Assembly (NCBI GenBank): GCA_028023455.1
Contig: JAQFVV010006699.1
Coordinates: 122,001 to 186,000, forward strand
Direction: 5' to 3'
DNA length: 64,000 nucleotides
Source of the DNA: Epiperipatus broadwayi
Lineage: Eukaryota; Onychophora; Udeonychophora; Euonychophora; Peripatidae
Shown here: positions 24,421 to 35,650 of the stretch, in pieces
Layout of the letters: the number at the start of each line of letters is the position of its first letter
How positions within the stretch are numbered: position 1 is the stretch's first letter
The notes under the pieces: model-generated
Database searches by the model: none
What the model saw: the letters and a program-made list of their open reading frames with translations, nothing else
What the model was told of the DNA's origin: nothing
Program-made: the position numbers and the translations under genes

Positions 24421-24845
24421 AGGTATTAAATTACTTAGAAAAAGTTAAAAGGGAAGTAGGAATACATACATTGGATGCAGATGTATGGACAGCAAAAGAG
24501 GCAATTCAAGGAGAAATGGGATGGTCATGATTTCATATGAGAGATGCAAAAAGTAAAATGAAAATGTTTGGTAGATTGCAGTTTATGGATAATAAAAGAG
24601 TAGCTAAAATAGTATTTAATTGGGTTATGAGTAAAGGGCAGGTATCAAGATGTGTGAGATAGGTAATGTGGTATGCAAAAGATTTGGATAAAGAATTTAT
24701 ATAAGTATATTTGTACAAAAGATAGGATGATTGTGTTAAGAGGATTGTTGAGTATTGTAGTAGTACGAAATGGGATAAAAGAATAGATTTATTAATAAAG
24801 AATAGTGAGTTAGAAAGATGGAGAAATAGTATGGAGAGTAAAAAG

Positions 24846-24848
<3 letters not shown>

Positions 24849-24877
<29 letters not shown>

Positions 24878-24958
24878 CTCTATATACTATTATTATATAT
24901 ATATATATATATATATATAATAACGAAACTTAAATATATATATATATATATCACAAAA
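24849..24958. repeat. (TA)n tracts within the LINE remnant
   Basis: Three runs of TA (about 24,849-24,878, 24,894-24,918 and 24,934-24,952) separated by short unique pieces. Confidence 0.9.
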
Positions 24959-24960
24959 CC

Positions 24961-25237
<277 letters not shown>

Positions 25238-25750
25238 AATAAACAGAATATTAGGTGTAAGTTAATATATACTAATAGTAAGGAAAGTAGTTTATTATTT
25301 AAGGCTCGAATGGGATCTTTAGCTATAAGAGAATATACATGTAAATGGAAAAAAATAGATAATTTATTTTGTAAATTATGTAAGGAAGGAATAGAAAACA
25401 GAAAGGGTACATATAATGAAGTTATGGAAGAAAAATATGAAAAAAGTGATTATACAGAATGTGAATTATTGGTTTTTATGCTGGGTTTGGGAAAATATAA
25501 AGGGGCTTTAGATATAAAGGTTATAGAGTTGACAAAGATTATGTTGTGAAAATGGGATGGAGCAGAATATGGGAAAATTTAGAGGGGGGAATAAAAAATA
25601 AATGGCTAACAAGTTTATCTGGGATAATTGCTGAGACATTCTTGACTTCGTTTAAGGGGAATCCACAATGCATCACATCACATGTATAATTGCTGAGAGA
25701 TTCTTGACTTCATCTAAGTAGAAGCTACAGTACATCACATCACATTTAGA

Positions 25751-26950
25751 AAGACTATTATATCTTCTAATCACTACTTATACATAAGTGAATGTGTCTT
25801 GAAATCTTAAATATATATATATTAAATATTTCAGATTTTATTAATTTTTTCGACTAATATTGGATAGTTAAATTACAAAATTTAAATTATGGCGTTTGGA
25901 ATTGAGCCCATGATGCAGATATAAAGGTAGATAACCACCTTTGCATTAGAACGGTCTTTATATGGGTCTGTTGATTATTATTAACGTTGTAAATAAAGTA
26001 TCATATAAAAATAATAACTCACTATATTTACAATATATATCTTTTTTGGCACAGTAACCTAAATAAATAAAAACCAAAAATCGAGGACATACATTTCTAC
26101 AAAAGATTATACTGATACATAGAAAGTTTATTATGGAATGTTTATATAACAATCGTATATAAATGTCAGCAAATTTGCATGATGGTAGGTTTGAAAATGG
26201 CTATTTTGTTCAAATAATCGACACTCATAATTAGCAATTTCTATTTGATATTTTTAAGCTAATGCAATTTTGCAAAAATGAATTTACTATTAATTGAAGG
26301 CTTTAAAATAATGATTAGGGAAATTTTTTACGGTTAGCTTCAATTTGTCTGGACATAGACACCTGATTGTAAATATATTTTACAGATTTTCAAATGACTA
26401 CATCAATAGAGATTTCCAATCTTCACTTCGTGAACGTAAGTTTTCTCATATTTGTTTTGTTTTCTATTTACAATAATTAGATATTCCTTTGCGTATTGGT
26501 TATTAATTTGATTGGGTATGACCTAGCTGGTTAAAATAAAATTAAAATGATTCATATATATATATATATCAAATTTTCTCTTATTTGTACTTAAATATTA
26601 AATCTTGGATATAGTGTTTTTGTAATAAAATTAATCTAATATTGTTAATAGATTAATCTGTCACTCAGATTGAAAGTAAAAAAAAACCGTTATCTTAAAC
26701 TTTCCTTTCACAAAACATGAAATTATTTCATACAGTCTTGTTTTCTTAGAGACTTACAGAATTTGTATTCAATGTTCTTTTATAAAAATGTGGAGGAAAC
26801 AAATCTTTTTTGTTAAAATTGGAAAAAAAAGAATTTATAGTTTGTTTCTAGCACTATTTCATATTTAAGATAATGGAGTTTTAAAAAAATCATCAATTCA
26901 TAATAATTATGCAAAACGTATTCAGAATTTTAAATATTATATATATATAT
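25751..26950. other. AT-rich non-coding stretch ending in a (TA)n tract
   Basis: No gene recognised. The last ~17 bp (TATTATATATATATAT) are the insertion site of LTR element E1. Confidence 0.55.
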
Positions 26951-28661
26951 TGTACCTATATTGATATAGGCACATATAATTTTATCTAAAATTATATTAT
27001 TAAAATAATCGTTCATAAAAGAAAAACATAAAATTAAACGTTGAAGATTTTATTACAGTTTGTTTTAGAAAAGGATAAAAATCAAATAGTTTTCTAGCGT
27101 TAGTTTTGAAATAAAAAGCTACAATTAATTAATCAAAAGGGGAGAGGGGGGGTCTTGGTTTGAGAAATGAAACTAAAGGTTTACAAAAGGAAATAAATAG
27201 TTTTATTAGTATTCTTAAAAATATAATTTAAAAAGTTAAAACATACAAATCTATTTTCATTCAAGTTTAATTAAATAAAAAATAATGTTAAAACTAAATA
27301 GTAAATTGTATTAAAAATATATGTGCGTATATATATGCGATTTGTAAATAAATATAATGTATGCGAAATAAAAGAAGATTATCATTAAAAACACAGCAAT
27401 GGGTATTAATAAAATAAAACAACACGTTTTATTGCATGGCTATTACTAATTAAGCAATCGTCCAAAACACGTTTATCAAAGGATTAATTGATAAAGAATT
27501 CCGACAACAGATATTTGCTGGAGGATATTGAAAAGAAAACACTTTATTGGTATAAATACTGAATATTTTATCGGACAAGCAGTTGAGGAATCAGTTCACC
27601 AAGTAATTGAGTAGTGCAGTTCAGAAATTAATTGAGCAGTTAACAAACAAAATGCAGTGTTGAGAAGATCTTGGGAATGCACGTTTATCTTCAGCCCAGA
27701 TGTCCGAGAAAACAGCAGATCTGCCCGTGAAATAATGTCAGCTTAACATCTTAGAAAATCTCCATCAGTATCTATTTGTATCCAATAGTAATAATCATGA
27801 AAATAAGGAAACTTGTCAAGGAAAAATCCCAGCCGGCTGGAAGCATTCATACTGGAACCATTCATACTGGAAGAAACAACAAACAAGAAGAAAACAAAGT
27901 GTTAAATCTACGTTCAAAATCCTAGGTAAAACATTTGCTTATTTTCGTTATACTGTAATAGCCAATGCATTTCATTAATTCGTGCGAATCCTCCAAGAGT
28001 CTAATTATATGAACTCGATATCATACATAAATGAACTATTGATATGTGTGTGGTTAAATTTCAAATGCTATCTAGTCCTTTATTATCATTATTATGTGTG
28101 TGCATGAGTTAATATGTGCGTGATCACTATATCAATATTTATTAGTTCTGTTATTAAATCTATAGGAATATTTAAACTATTTAGAAATGTTAATTTAAAA
28201 TATGCGTGTGTTTTATTAGAATTATAAAAATGTTTAAATTTAGTAAATAAATGTTAGTTAATAAATTATCTTTAAAATTAAACTTTATTTGTTGGTCAAT
28301 TCTTTTTATCAATTCTTTTTATCAAGTCTTTTAACCACTAATTAAGTATAATCTATTAGTGATTACAAACAACTGAGCTAGTCATGGATTTAGGCGTTGA
28401 GTTAGTGGTCACTATTTAAAGTGCGTTGTCTATTCTTTTAGTATTCTTTTAGAATAAGCAGCTGGCGCCCGTGTTTATACACAAACAAAAAAGTGCTTTG
28501 AACTTGGTGTTGAACTCAACAGCCAAGAAGAAGCTATGTCCTGGAAATGTAACGCTAGTTATATACTTTATAGCTATCATTTGGGCATACATACTCTCCG
28601 AGTATGTTCTTCTCTGCCTAAGAGACCGGTGATTCGAATCCACATATTCGAATACGGTTCA
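26951..28661 (+). repeat. 5' LTR of E1 (1,711 bp)
   Basis: This LTR is nearly identical to 30,871-32,595. A TATA box (TATAAATA, 27,551) is followed by a long leader with a good splice donor (CCTAG|GTAAAA, GT at 27,926) and a polypyrimidine acceptor (TATTCTTTTAG|AAT, ending 28,452). This predicts a 527-bp intron wholly inside the LTR. GCTGGCGCCC lies ten bases after the acceptor. The last 120 bp contain two small hairpins and a GATTCGAATCC box. Confidence 0.88.
27551..27558 (+). promoter_or_regulatory. LTR TATA box of E1
   Basis: GGTATAAATACTG is conserved in both E1 LTRs (27,551 and 31,471) and, as GGTATAAATAGACC, in both E2 LTRs. It marks the likely U3/R start about 30 bp downstream. Confidence 0.65.
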
Positions 28662-28688
28662 AATGGCTAGACCCAACCATGGGGCTGA
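28662..28688 (+). promoter_or_regulatory. Primer-binding-site-like sequence of E1
   Basis: ATGGCTAGACCCAACCATGGGGCTG directly follows the LTR. In E2 the same place reads TGGCTTTACCCAACGTGGGCC. CCCAACGTGGG matches the complement of the tRNA-Lys acceptor/T-stem, though TGGC is followed by two or three extra bases compared with the standard TGGCGCCCAACGTGGGG. Confidence 0.5.
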
Positions 28689-29038
28689 ACCTAAGAAACA
28701 ATAGTAATGAGGTACTTTGTTTCTTGTTTGAAAAATTTGTTTTATACAAAAGTTAAATTACGTATGTAAAAGTGTTTTAATTTAAAAAAAAAAAAAAGAA
28801 TTGACAGAAACTTTCTTTTTTTTTTTCGAAATGAAAAGAGATTTTGACATTTATGCTATCAAATCAGAGTTAATTGGGTGTTATGGGCGGAGTGAAAGCA
28901 TTAAGAGCAGGTAGTGAAAAAGACAAAAGGCTGGAGTTAACGTGAATTACCGTATTAGTAAGAAAAATAAATAAATAAGTCATATATTAAATTTAGTTTA
29001 ACGTAAGCACTAGTTTGAAATAAAATATTGTTTTAAAA

Positions 29039-29701
29039 ATGGAAAAAGAGAAAGAAATGTCTAAGACACAGATGCTGAAAATGATGATAAATATGATGGA
29101 AGAAATACGTCAAGAATTCAGGCAAAGTCATCAAGAATTCATTGCGGGAATAAGAGAAATAAGATGTGAAATTAAAGGAATGAGGAGTGAAATAATAGAG
29201 AAAGTAGAGGAGAACCAAGAAGGCAGAGAGTTAGATTTAGTTAAAGAAAGTCAGGAAATTGAGGTCATGAAAGATATAGAAATTGAGGTAGAACTAGATA
29301 GTGTTGAAACAGAGAAGACTGAAATAGAAATTAAAGCAGAACAGGATAGTGCTAAGACAGAGGAAAACATAGATCAAGAAATAGAAGAGAGACATAAGTT
29401 CAAGGTAGAAGATAGCGTTGAAAAGTTTTTACAAAAATTTAAAAAGGTTAAAGTAAAAGTTCGTGTTCGCTGTAGACATAGATTTAAAACAAAGAGAAAG
29501 CATAGAAAAAAATATTCCCAGACTGAAGTAATTCGGAGTTTGTCTAGGTATAAAGGTTTTCTGAGTTACAAAGTTGAAAACAGAACAGAAAGAGAAAGAG
29601 ATAAAGCAATAAAATATAAAAGTGGAACCAATAAGAGAGGAAAGTTAGTTTATATTATAGAATTTGTAGAAAGAAAGAAGGAACCGCCAGACATAGTTTA
29701 A
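29039..29701 (+). CDS. Coiled-coil and basic protein of LTR element E1
   Basis: 220 residues, intact, starting at an ATG in a TTTAAAAATGG context. Residues 1-75 are Met/Glu/Lys/Ile-rich and heptad-like (MEKEKEMSKTQMLKMM, EEIRQEFRQSHQEF, IREIRCEIKGMRSEI). Residues 75-120 are strongly acidic. Residues 120-165 are basic (VEKFLQKFKKVKVKVRVR, HRFKTKRKHRKKYS). The C-terminus is VERKKEPPDIV. It resembles no retroviral Gag I know and lacks zinc knuckles. A role as a nucleic-acid-binding, Gag-like packaging protein is inference. The E2 copy keeps the basic core and the C-terminus with mostly similar substitutions, despite indels elsewhere, which suggests past selection. Confidence 0.72.
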   Translation: MEKEKEMSKTQMLKMMINMMEEIRQEFRQSHQEFIAGIREIRCEIKGMRSEIIEKVEENQEGRELDLVKESQEIEVMKDIEIEVELDSVETEKTEIEIKAEQDSAKTEENIDQEIEERHKFKVEDSVEKFLQKFKKVKVKVRVRCRHRFKTKRKHRKKYSQTEVIRSLSRYKGFLSYKVENRTERERDKAIKYKSGTNKRGKLVYIIEFVERKKEPPDIV

Positions 29702-30433
29702 AAGTTAGTAATCGGGCGGAATAGTAAAGGAAATAAAAGGACCGGAAATGGACTATGAGTCTAATATAATTATTTTGACGTAGGTGAAAAGCCTGAATTA
29801 GAATTTCAATATTTAAAATGATGGATTGTTTTGTCAAATAATAATAATGGAGGCTTCGCAAAATAAAAGCTTTTTTTTCTCCACACACATATTAATTAAG
29901 GAAATGTTCGTAAATAAACAGTTCAAATAAATAAAAATCAATAAAATCAAGTTAAATAAATGGTCAAATTAAGGATTTAGAAATAATGTTTGTAGAATTA
30001 AATAAATGAATCATAATAAAGCAAAATAGTTTTTTTTTCTGAGTACACGCACGTTAATATATTAGTTAAAGTAATGGGTTAAAAGTAATATCGTAATATA
30101 AATAAATATGTAAATTGATGTCCGTGATAGTTTAGAATAGTATTGTAAGATTAAATAAATAATATTTAAATAATGTTCGTAATGAATTTAAAAATAATAT
30201 AAATGAAAGTCAATCTAAGTTGTATTAGGAGTGTATAAGGGTTCGAATCTAAAGGGATGAGGGTAGTATAGAAGTGTTTTAGTTAAGGTTAAGTTTAAAG
30301 CTCTCGACTGGATAAATTCTAGTACCCGCAACGGATTGGCCGGGATCATTCCTCTTTTAAAAAAATGCACTGGCAACAACCAGAGTAAGTCGTAAGTCAC
30401 TTTTCAGGGGAGAATCCCCATATCTCGTACCTC

Positions 30434-30617
30434 GTTTTCCAAAGCATAAGTCGGAAATGGACAGTTGAAATTCCTGCCATTGCAGCTGCTTAGTCAAAGT
30501 CCGATCAAGAGAATCAGCAATCGTTTTCCAGGGCATAAGTCGGAAATGGACAGTTGAAATTCCTGCACTTTGCAGCCATCTTTTCTTAGTCAAAGTCTGA
30601 TCAAGAGAATCGGCAGC
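30434..30617. repeat. Tandem ~89-95 bp duplication in E1 internal region
   Basis: Two units start GTTTTCCAAAGCATAAGTCGG and GTTTTCCAGGGCATAAGTCGG and end in GATCAAGAGAATCxGCA. E2 has the same pair at 47,908-48,093, so the duplication predates the split of the two copies. Confidence 0.85.
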
Positions 30618-30851
30618 CGAGGCTTCATCTATAAAAGATCCCTGTGCCACAAAAATAGTTTGTCCTCATGGTCACTATCCAGGATGAACATTGTAAGCAA
30701 TGTTACCAGCATACAAAGAAGAAAAGCATAATTGGAGATTGCCCTTAGCATGGAAAAGAAAAGATACCAAAAAGCAAACTTAGAAAGAATAATAAATTAA
30801 GATTTAATGTTGTCAGAGATAAAATGGTCAAAAATGATGCATTTTACTCTC

Positions 30852-30865
30852 AAAAGGAAGGGCAG
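30852..30865 (+). promoter_or_regulatory. Polypurine tract of E1
   Basis: AAAAGGAAGGGCAG lies 5 bp before the 3' LTR. The identical tract precedes the E2 3' LTR (near 48,330). Confidence 0.65.
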
Positions 30866-30870
30866 TGTAA

Positions 30871-32595
30871 TGTACCTATATTGATATAGGCACATATAAT
30901 TTTATCTAAAATTATATTATTAAAATAATCGTTCATAAAAGAAAAACATAAAATTAAACGTTGAAGAGTTTATTACAGTTTGTCTTAGAAAAGGATAAAA
31001 ATCAAATACTTTTCTAGTGTTAGTTTTGAAATAAAAAGCTACAATTAATTAATCAAAAGGGGGGAGGGGGAGTCTTGGTTTGAGAAATGAAACTAAAGTT
31101 TTACAAAAGGAAATAAATAGTTTTATTAGTATTCGTAAAAATATAATTTAAAAAGTTAAAACATACAAATCTCTTTTCATTCAAGTTTAATTAAATAAAA
31201 AATAATGTTAAAACTAAATAGTAAATTGTATTAAAAATATATGTGCGTATATATGTGTGATTTGTAAATAAATAAAATGTATGCGAAATAAAAAAAGATT
31301 ATCATTAAAAACACGGCAATGGCTATTAATAAAATAAAACAACACGTTTTATTGCATGGCTATTACTAATTAAGCAATCTTCCAAAACACGTTTATCAAA
31401 GGATTAATTGATAAAGAATTCTGATAACAGATATTTTCCGGAGGATATTGAAAAGAAAACACTTCATTGGTATAAATACTAAATATTTTATCAGACAATC
31501 AGTTGAGGAATCAGTTCACCAAGTAATTGAGTAGTGCAGTTTAGAAATTAATTGAGCAGTTAACAAACAAAATGCAGTGTTGAGAAGATTTTGGGAACGC
31601 ACGTTTATCTCCAGACCAGATGTCTGAGAAAACAGCAGATCTGCCCGTAAAATAATGTCAGCTTAACATCTTAGAAAATCTCCATCAGTATCTATTTGTA
31701 TCCAATAGTAATAATCATGAAAATAAGGAAACTCATCAAGGAAAAATCCCAGCCGGCTGGAAGCATTCATACTGGAACCATTCATACTGGAAGAAACAAC
31801 AAACAAGAAGAAAACAAAGTGTTAAATCTACGCTCAAAATCCCAGGTAAAACATTTGCTTATTTTCGTTTTGCTGTAATAGCCATTGCATTTCATTAATT
31901 CGTGTGAATCCTCCAAGAGTCTAATTATATGAACTCGATATCATACATAAATGAACTATTGATATGTGTGTGATTAAATTTCAAATGCTATGTAGTCCTT
32001 TATTATCATTATTATGTGTGTGCATGAGTTAATATGTGCGTGATCACTATATCAATATTTATTACTTCTGTTATTAAATCTATAGGAATATTTAAACTAT
32101 TTAGAAATGTTAATTTAAAATATGCGTGTGTTTTATTAGAATTATAAAAATGTTTAAATTTAGTAAATAAATGTTAGCTAATAAATTATCTTTAAAATTA
32201 AACTTTATTTGTCAGTCAATTCTTTTTGTCAATTCTTTTTATCAATTCTTTTTATCAAGTCTTTTAATCACTAATTAAGTATAATCTATTAGTGATTACA
32301 AACAACTGAGCTATTCGTGGATTTAGGTGTTGAGTTAGTGGCCACTATTCAAAGTGCGTTGTCTATTCTTTTAGTATTCTTTTAGAATAAGCAGCTGGCG
32401 CCCGTGTTTATACACAAACAAAAAAAGTGCTTTGAACTTGGTGTTGAACTCAACAGCCGAGAAGAAGCTATGTCCTGGAAATGTAATGCTAGTTATATAC
32501 TTTATAGCTATCGTTTGGGCATACATACTCTCCGAGTATGTTCTTCTCTGCCTAAGAGACCGGTGATTCGAATCCACATATTCGAATACTGTTCA
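30871..32595 (+). repeat. 3' LTR of E1 (1,725 bp)
   Basis: Close copy of 26,951-28,661 with scattered substitutions and a few small indels, including an extra TTTTTGTCAATTC-type unit in the pyrimidine-rich tract. It ends in GTTCA and is followed by (TA)n. Confidence 0.88.
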
Positions 32596-32604
32596 ATATA
32601 TATA

Positions 32605-33250
<646 letters not shown>

Positions 33251-33438
33251 CCTTATTTAACATACTTATTAAAATGTACTTTTTAAATGCAGAATATCCA
33301 AGTATCTATTAAAAATGCAATATTCTAGAGATCTAACGATTAAATGTGTATTCTAAACATTATATATATATATAATTATCTAGTTTTAATATGTTTGTTG
33401 TTTAAATTGAATTAATTCTAAACAAAACAAATTGTCTA

Positions 33439-33511
33439 GAAATCGTGCCTATCAGATAGCATAGCTGCCTTCCCTGCAGCTGGATCCGAGTTCGCTTCCC
33501 GGTCAACGCTT
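33439..33511 (+). tRNA. tRNA-Gly-like pseudogene or SINE head
   Basis: The stretch has an A-box-like TGCCTATCAGATAGC, a perfect 5-bp anticodon stem with 7-nt loop (GCTGC-CTTCCCT-GCAGC, anticodon UCC, Gly) and a T-arm CCGAG-TTCGCTT-CCCGG with one mismatch, correctly spaced. The acceptor strands do not pair (5' side AAATC, 3' side TCAACGC) and no CCA follows. So it is a decayed tRNA copy or a tRNA-derived SINE head and not a functional tRNA. Confidence 0.55.
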
Positions 33512-33748
33512 TGACATATAAAAAAAATGCAAATTTGTATGAGTTACTGATTTAATAGTAATCGGCTAAATGCATTAAACATAAATTAACATATACATAT
33601 ATAATTACAATAAAAATAATAATAATGGCAACAAATTATTAAAACAATCCTTAAATTCGCAGAAGTTCTTTCTGTTAATTTCTTGAACCTGCCTCAACTG
33701 CCATTAAAATTAAAAAAAAAGAAAAAGAAAACAAAGCGGAAGCAAACG

Positions 33749-34051
33749 TCATGAATTCAAATTCCACAAATCTCGTATTTTAATGTTAGCAGATTGCCTA
33801 TTTATTAAATGCATTTTATTCCTATTTATAAAAATTGCCTCCTTAATTTTTCTCTCTTCATGAAGAATTTTCACATTTTCAAAATCAAATTTAATTTTAT
33901 ATTTACATGTTTTTTCAAGATCAAAGAAAACTGAAGAATCAAAAAAAAAATCACTATTATTTTTACTTTTTGCACATTTATATAACAATCCATGCTCCCT
34001 CAATCTCTTCTCTATAGTGCACCTAGATTCACCTATATATGACACATACAA
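33749..34051 (-). pseudogene. GIY-YIG endonuclease domain of Penelope-like element, left arm of P2
   Basis: 100 codons: SYIGESRCTIEKRLREHGLLYK at the start covers the YIG half with its conserved Glu and the Arg (EKR.REH). Then come FFD.EKTCKYKIKFDFENVKIL and RKIKEAIFINRNKMHLINRQS. The final LINRQSANI.I..LW is the usual C-terminal signature in all copies of this window. The GIY half just upstream is missing or frameshifted, so it is unlikely to be active. Confidence 0.85.
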
Positions 34052-34993
34052 TCACAAAAAAATTGATATAGAACATTACTTTTCTACTTGACAGGTATGA
34101 CATCCATAGAATTATAAGCTAATTTATTAATATTGTTTGGAACGTAGAAGGAAACATTAAACACATTCTTATATATCCCTAAAAAATTTCACTTGTGGAT
34201 TTGAAATAAATGGAATAGAAAATCATTGTTTATTAGTAATCTTCATTTCCTTTAAATTATTATACTTTTATTAAAATTGACATAAAGTATTGCTTATTTG
34301 TTCCATTTTATAACCAACATCAAGTAATTCCTTGGCAAATATTTCAATATTTTTCAGTTTATCACTTTGGTAACGACATTATTTTTCATTCTGAAACAAA
34401 CAAGATCTAAAACTTGCCATCTTATGCATCATTGGTACTTTTGATTTACAATTTATATATTCCTTTTTTTTTGCAGTGGCTTAATTATTAATTTATAATT
34501 TAATATATTGTTTTAATATATGATGTTTTTGTTTGTGCAAATAATAATACTATAAATTTGCTTGTAGATGAATTAAATAAGTTAAATGGCTTGAAATGAA
34601 CTATTGAAAAGGAACAGGACAAAATATTAAATATTTAGATTTAATTATTACAAGAGATAACAGTATATGAAATTATAAATTAATAATTAAGCCACTGCAA
34701 AAAAGGGGATATATAAATTGTAAATCAAAAGTACCAGTGATCCATAAGATAGCAAGTTTTAGATCTTTTTTTGTTTCGGAATGAAAAATTATGTTATTAC
34801 CAAAGTAATAAACTGAAAAATATTGAGATATTTGTCAAGGAATTACTTGATGTTGGTTATAAAATGAAACAAATAAGCAGTCCCTTATGTCAATTTACAA
34901 AAAAAGAAATATAATGATTTAAAGGAAATGAAGATTAATAGTAAACAATGGATATCTATTCCATTTATTTCAAATCCACAAGTGAAATTGTTT

Positions 34994-34997
<4 letters not shown>

Positions 34998-35062
<65 letters not shown>
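34998..35062. repeat. (TA)n microsatellite inside Penelope copy P2
   Basis: About 32 TA units, grown from the short ATATATCCC site still visible in the left arm at 34,170. Confidence 0.95.
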
Positions 35063-35064
<2 letters not shown>

Positions 35065-35183
35065 AATGTGTTTAATGTTTCATTCTACTTTCCAAACAAT
35101 ATTAATAAATTAGTCAATAATTCTAATGATGTTATACCTGTCAAGCAGAAAAGTAATGTCATATATCAATTTTTTGTGATTGT

Positions 35184-35492
35184 ATGCTATCATATATAGG
35201 TGAATCTAGGTGCACTATTGAGAATATATTGAGGGAGTATGAATTGTTATATAAACGTGCAAAAAGTAAAAATAATGGTGATTTAATTTCTCCTTCAGTT
35301 TTCTTTGATCATGAAAAAACATGTAAATATAAATTTAAATTTGATTTTGAAAATGTGAAAATTCTTCATGAAGAGAGAAACCATAATAAAAGAAAAATTA
35401 AGGAGGCAATTTTAATAAATAGGAATAAAATACATTTAATAAATATGCAATCTGCTAACATTAAAATACGAGATTCGTTGAATTTGAATTGA
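35184..35492 (+). pseudogene. GIY-YIG endonuclease domain of Penelope-like element, right arm of P2
   Basis: 102 codons, the inverted twin of 33,749-34,051: YIGESRCTIENILREYELLYK, FFDHEKTCKYKFKFDFENVKIL, then EERNHNKRKIKEAILINRNK and LINMQSANIKIRD. It retains the NHNKRKIKEA segment that the left arm has lost. The normal EKR Arg is changed (ENI). Confidence 0.85.
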
Positions 35493-35650
35493 TGACGCTT
35501 GCTTCTGCTTTGTTTTCTTTTTTTTAATTTTAATGGCAGTTGAGACAGGTTCAAAAAATGAACCGAAAGTACTTCTGCAAATTTAATGATTGTTTTTTTT
35601 TTAATAATTTGTTACTGTTATTATTATTATTTTTATTGTAATTACAATTT

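Larger units (their letters stand above)
26951..32596 (+). mobile_element. Non-autonomous LTR retrotransposon E1
   Basis: Two directly repeated LTRs (26,951-28,661 and 30,871-32,595) begin TGTACCTATATTG and end ...CGAATAC/TGGTTCA-type. They enclose ~2.2 kb with a tRNA-Lys-like primer site, one 220-codon ORF and a polypurine tract (AAAAGGAAGGGCAG). No protease, reverse transcriptase or integrase is present, so it must depend on another element. The flanks are TATAT on the left and ATATATATA on the right, so the target was a TA tract and the 4-6 bp target duplication cannot be phased. The sister copy E2 lies at 44.26 kb. Confidence 0.88.
33600..35650. mobile_element. Penelope-like element, 2-kb palindrome (P2)
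   Basis: The left arm (33,600 to about 34,500) and right arm (about 34,680 to 35,650) are inverted copies over ~900 bp. The ~175-bp loop encodes only on the plus strand the end of the reverse transcriptase region. The left arm carries a GIY-YIG frame on the minus strand (33,749-34,051), the right arm on the plus strand (35,184-35,492). Both element 3' ends face outward. The TA run in the left arm is 7 bp; at the corresponding place the right arm has ~65 bp. Confidence 0.88.

Noticed and set aside
28449-32577. Minus-strand ORFs beginning MDSNHRSLRQRRTYS in the E1 LTRs
   Set aside because: They are antisense to the LTR end and read through its hairpins and B-box-like sequence. They recur only because the LTR recurs.
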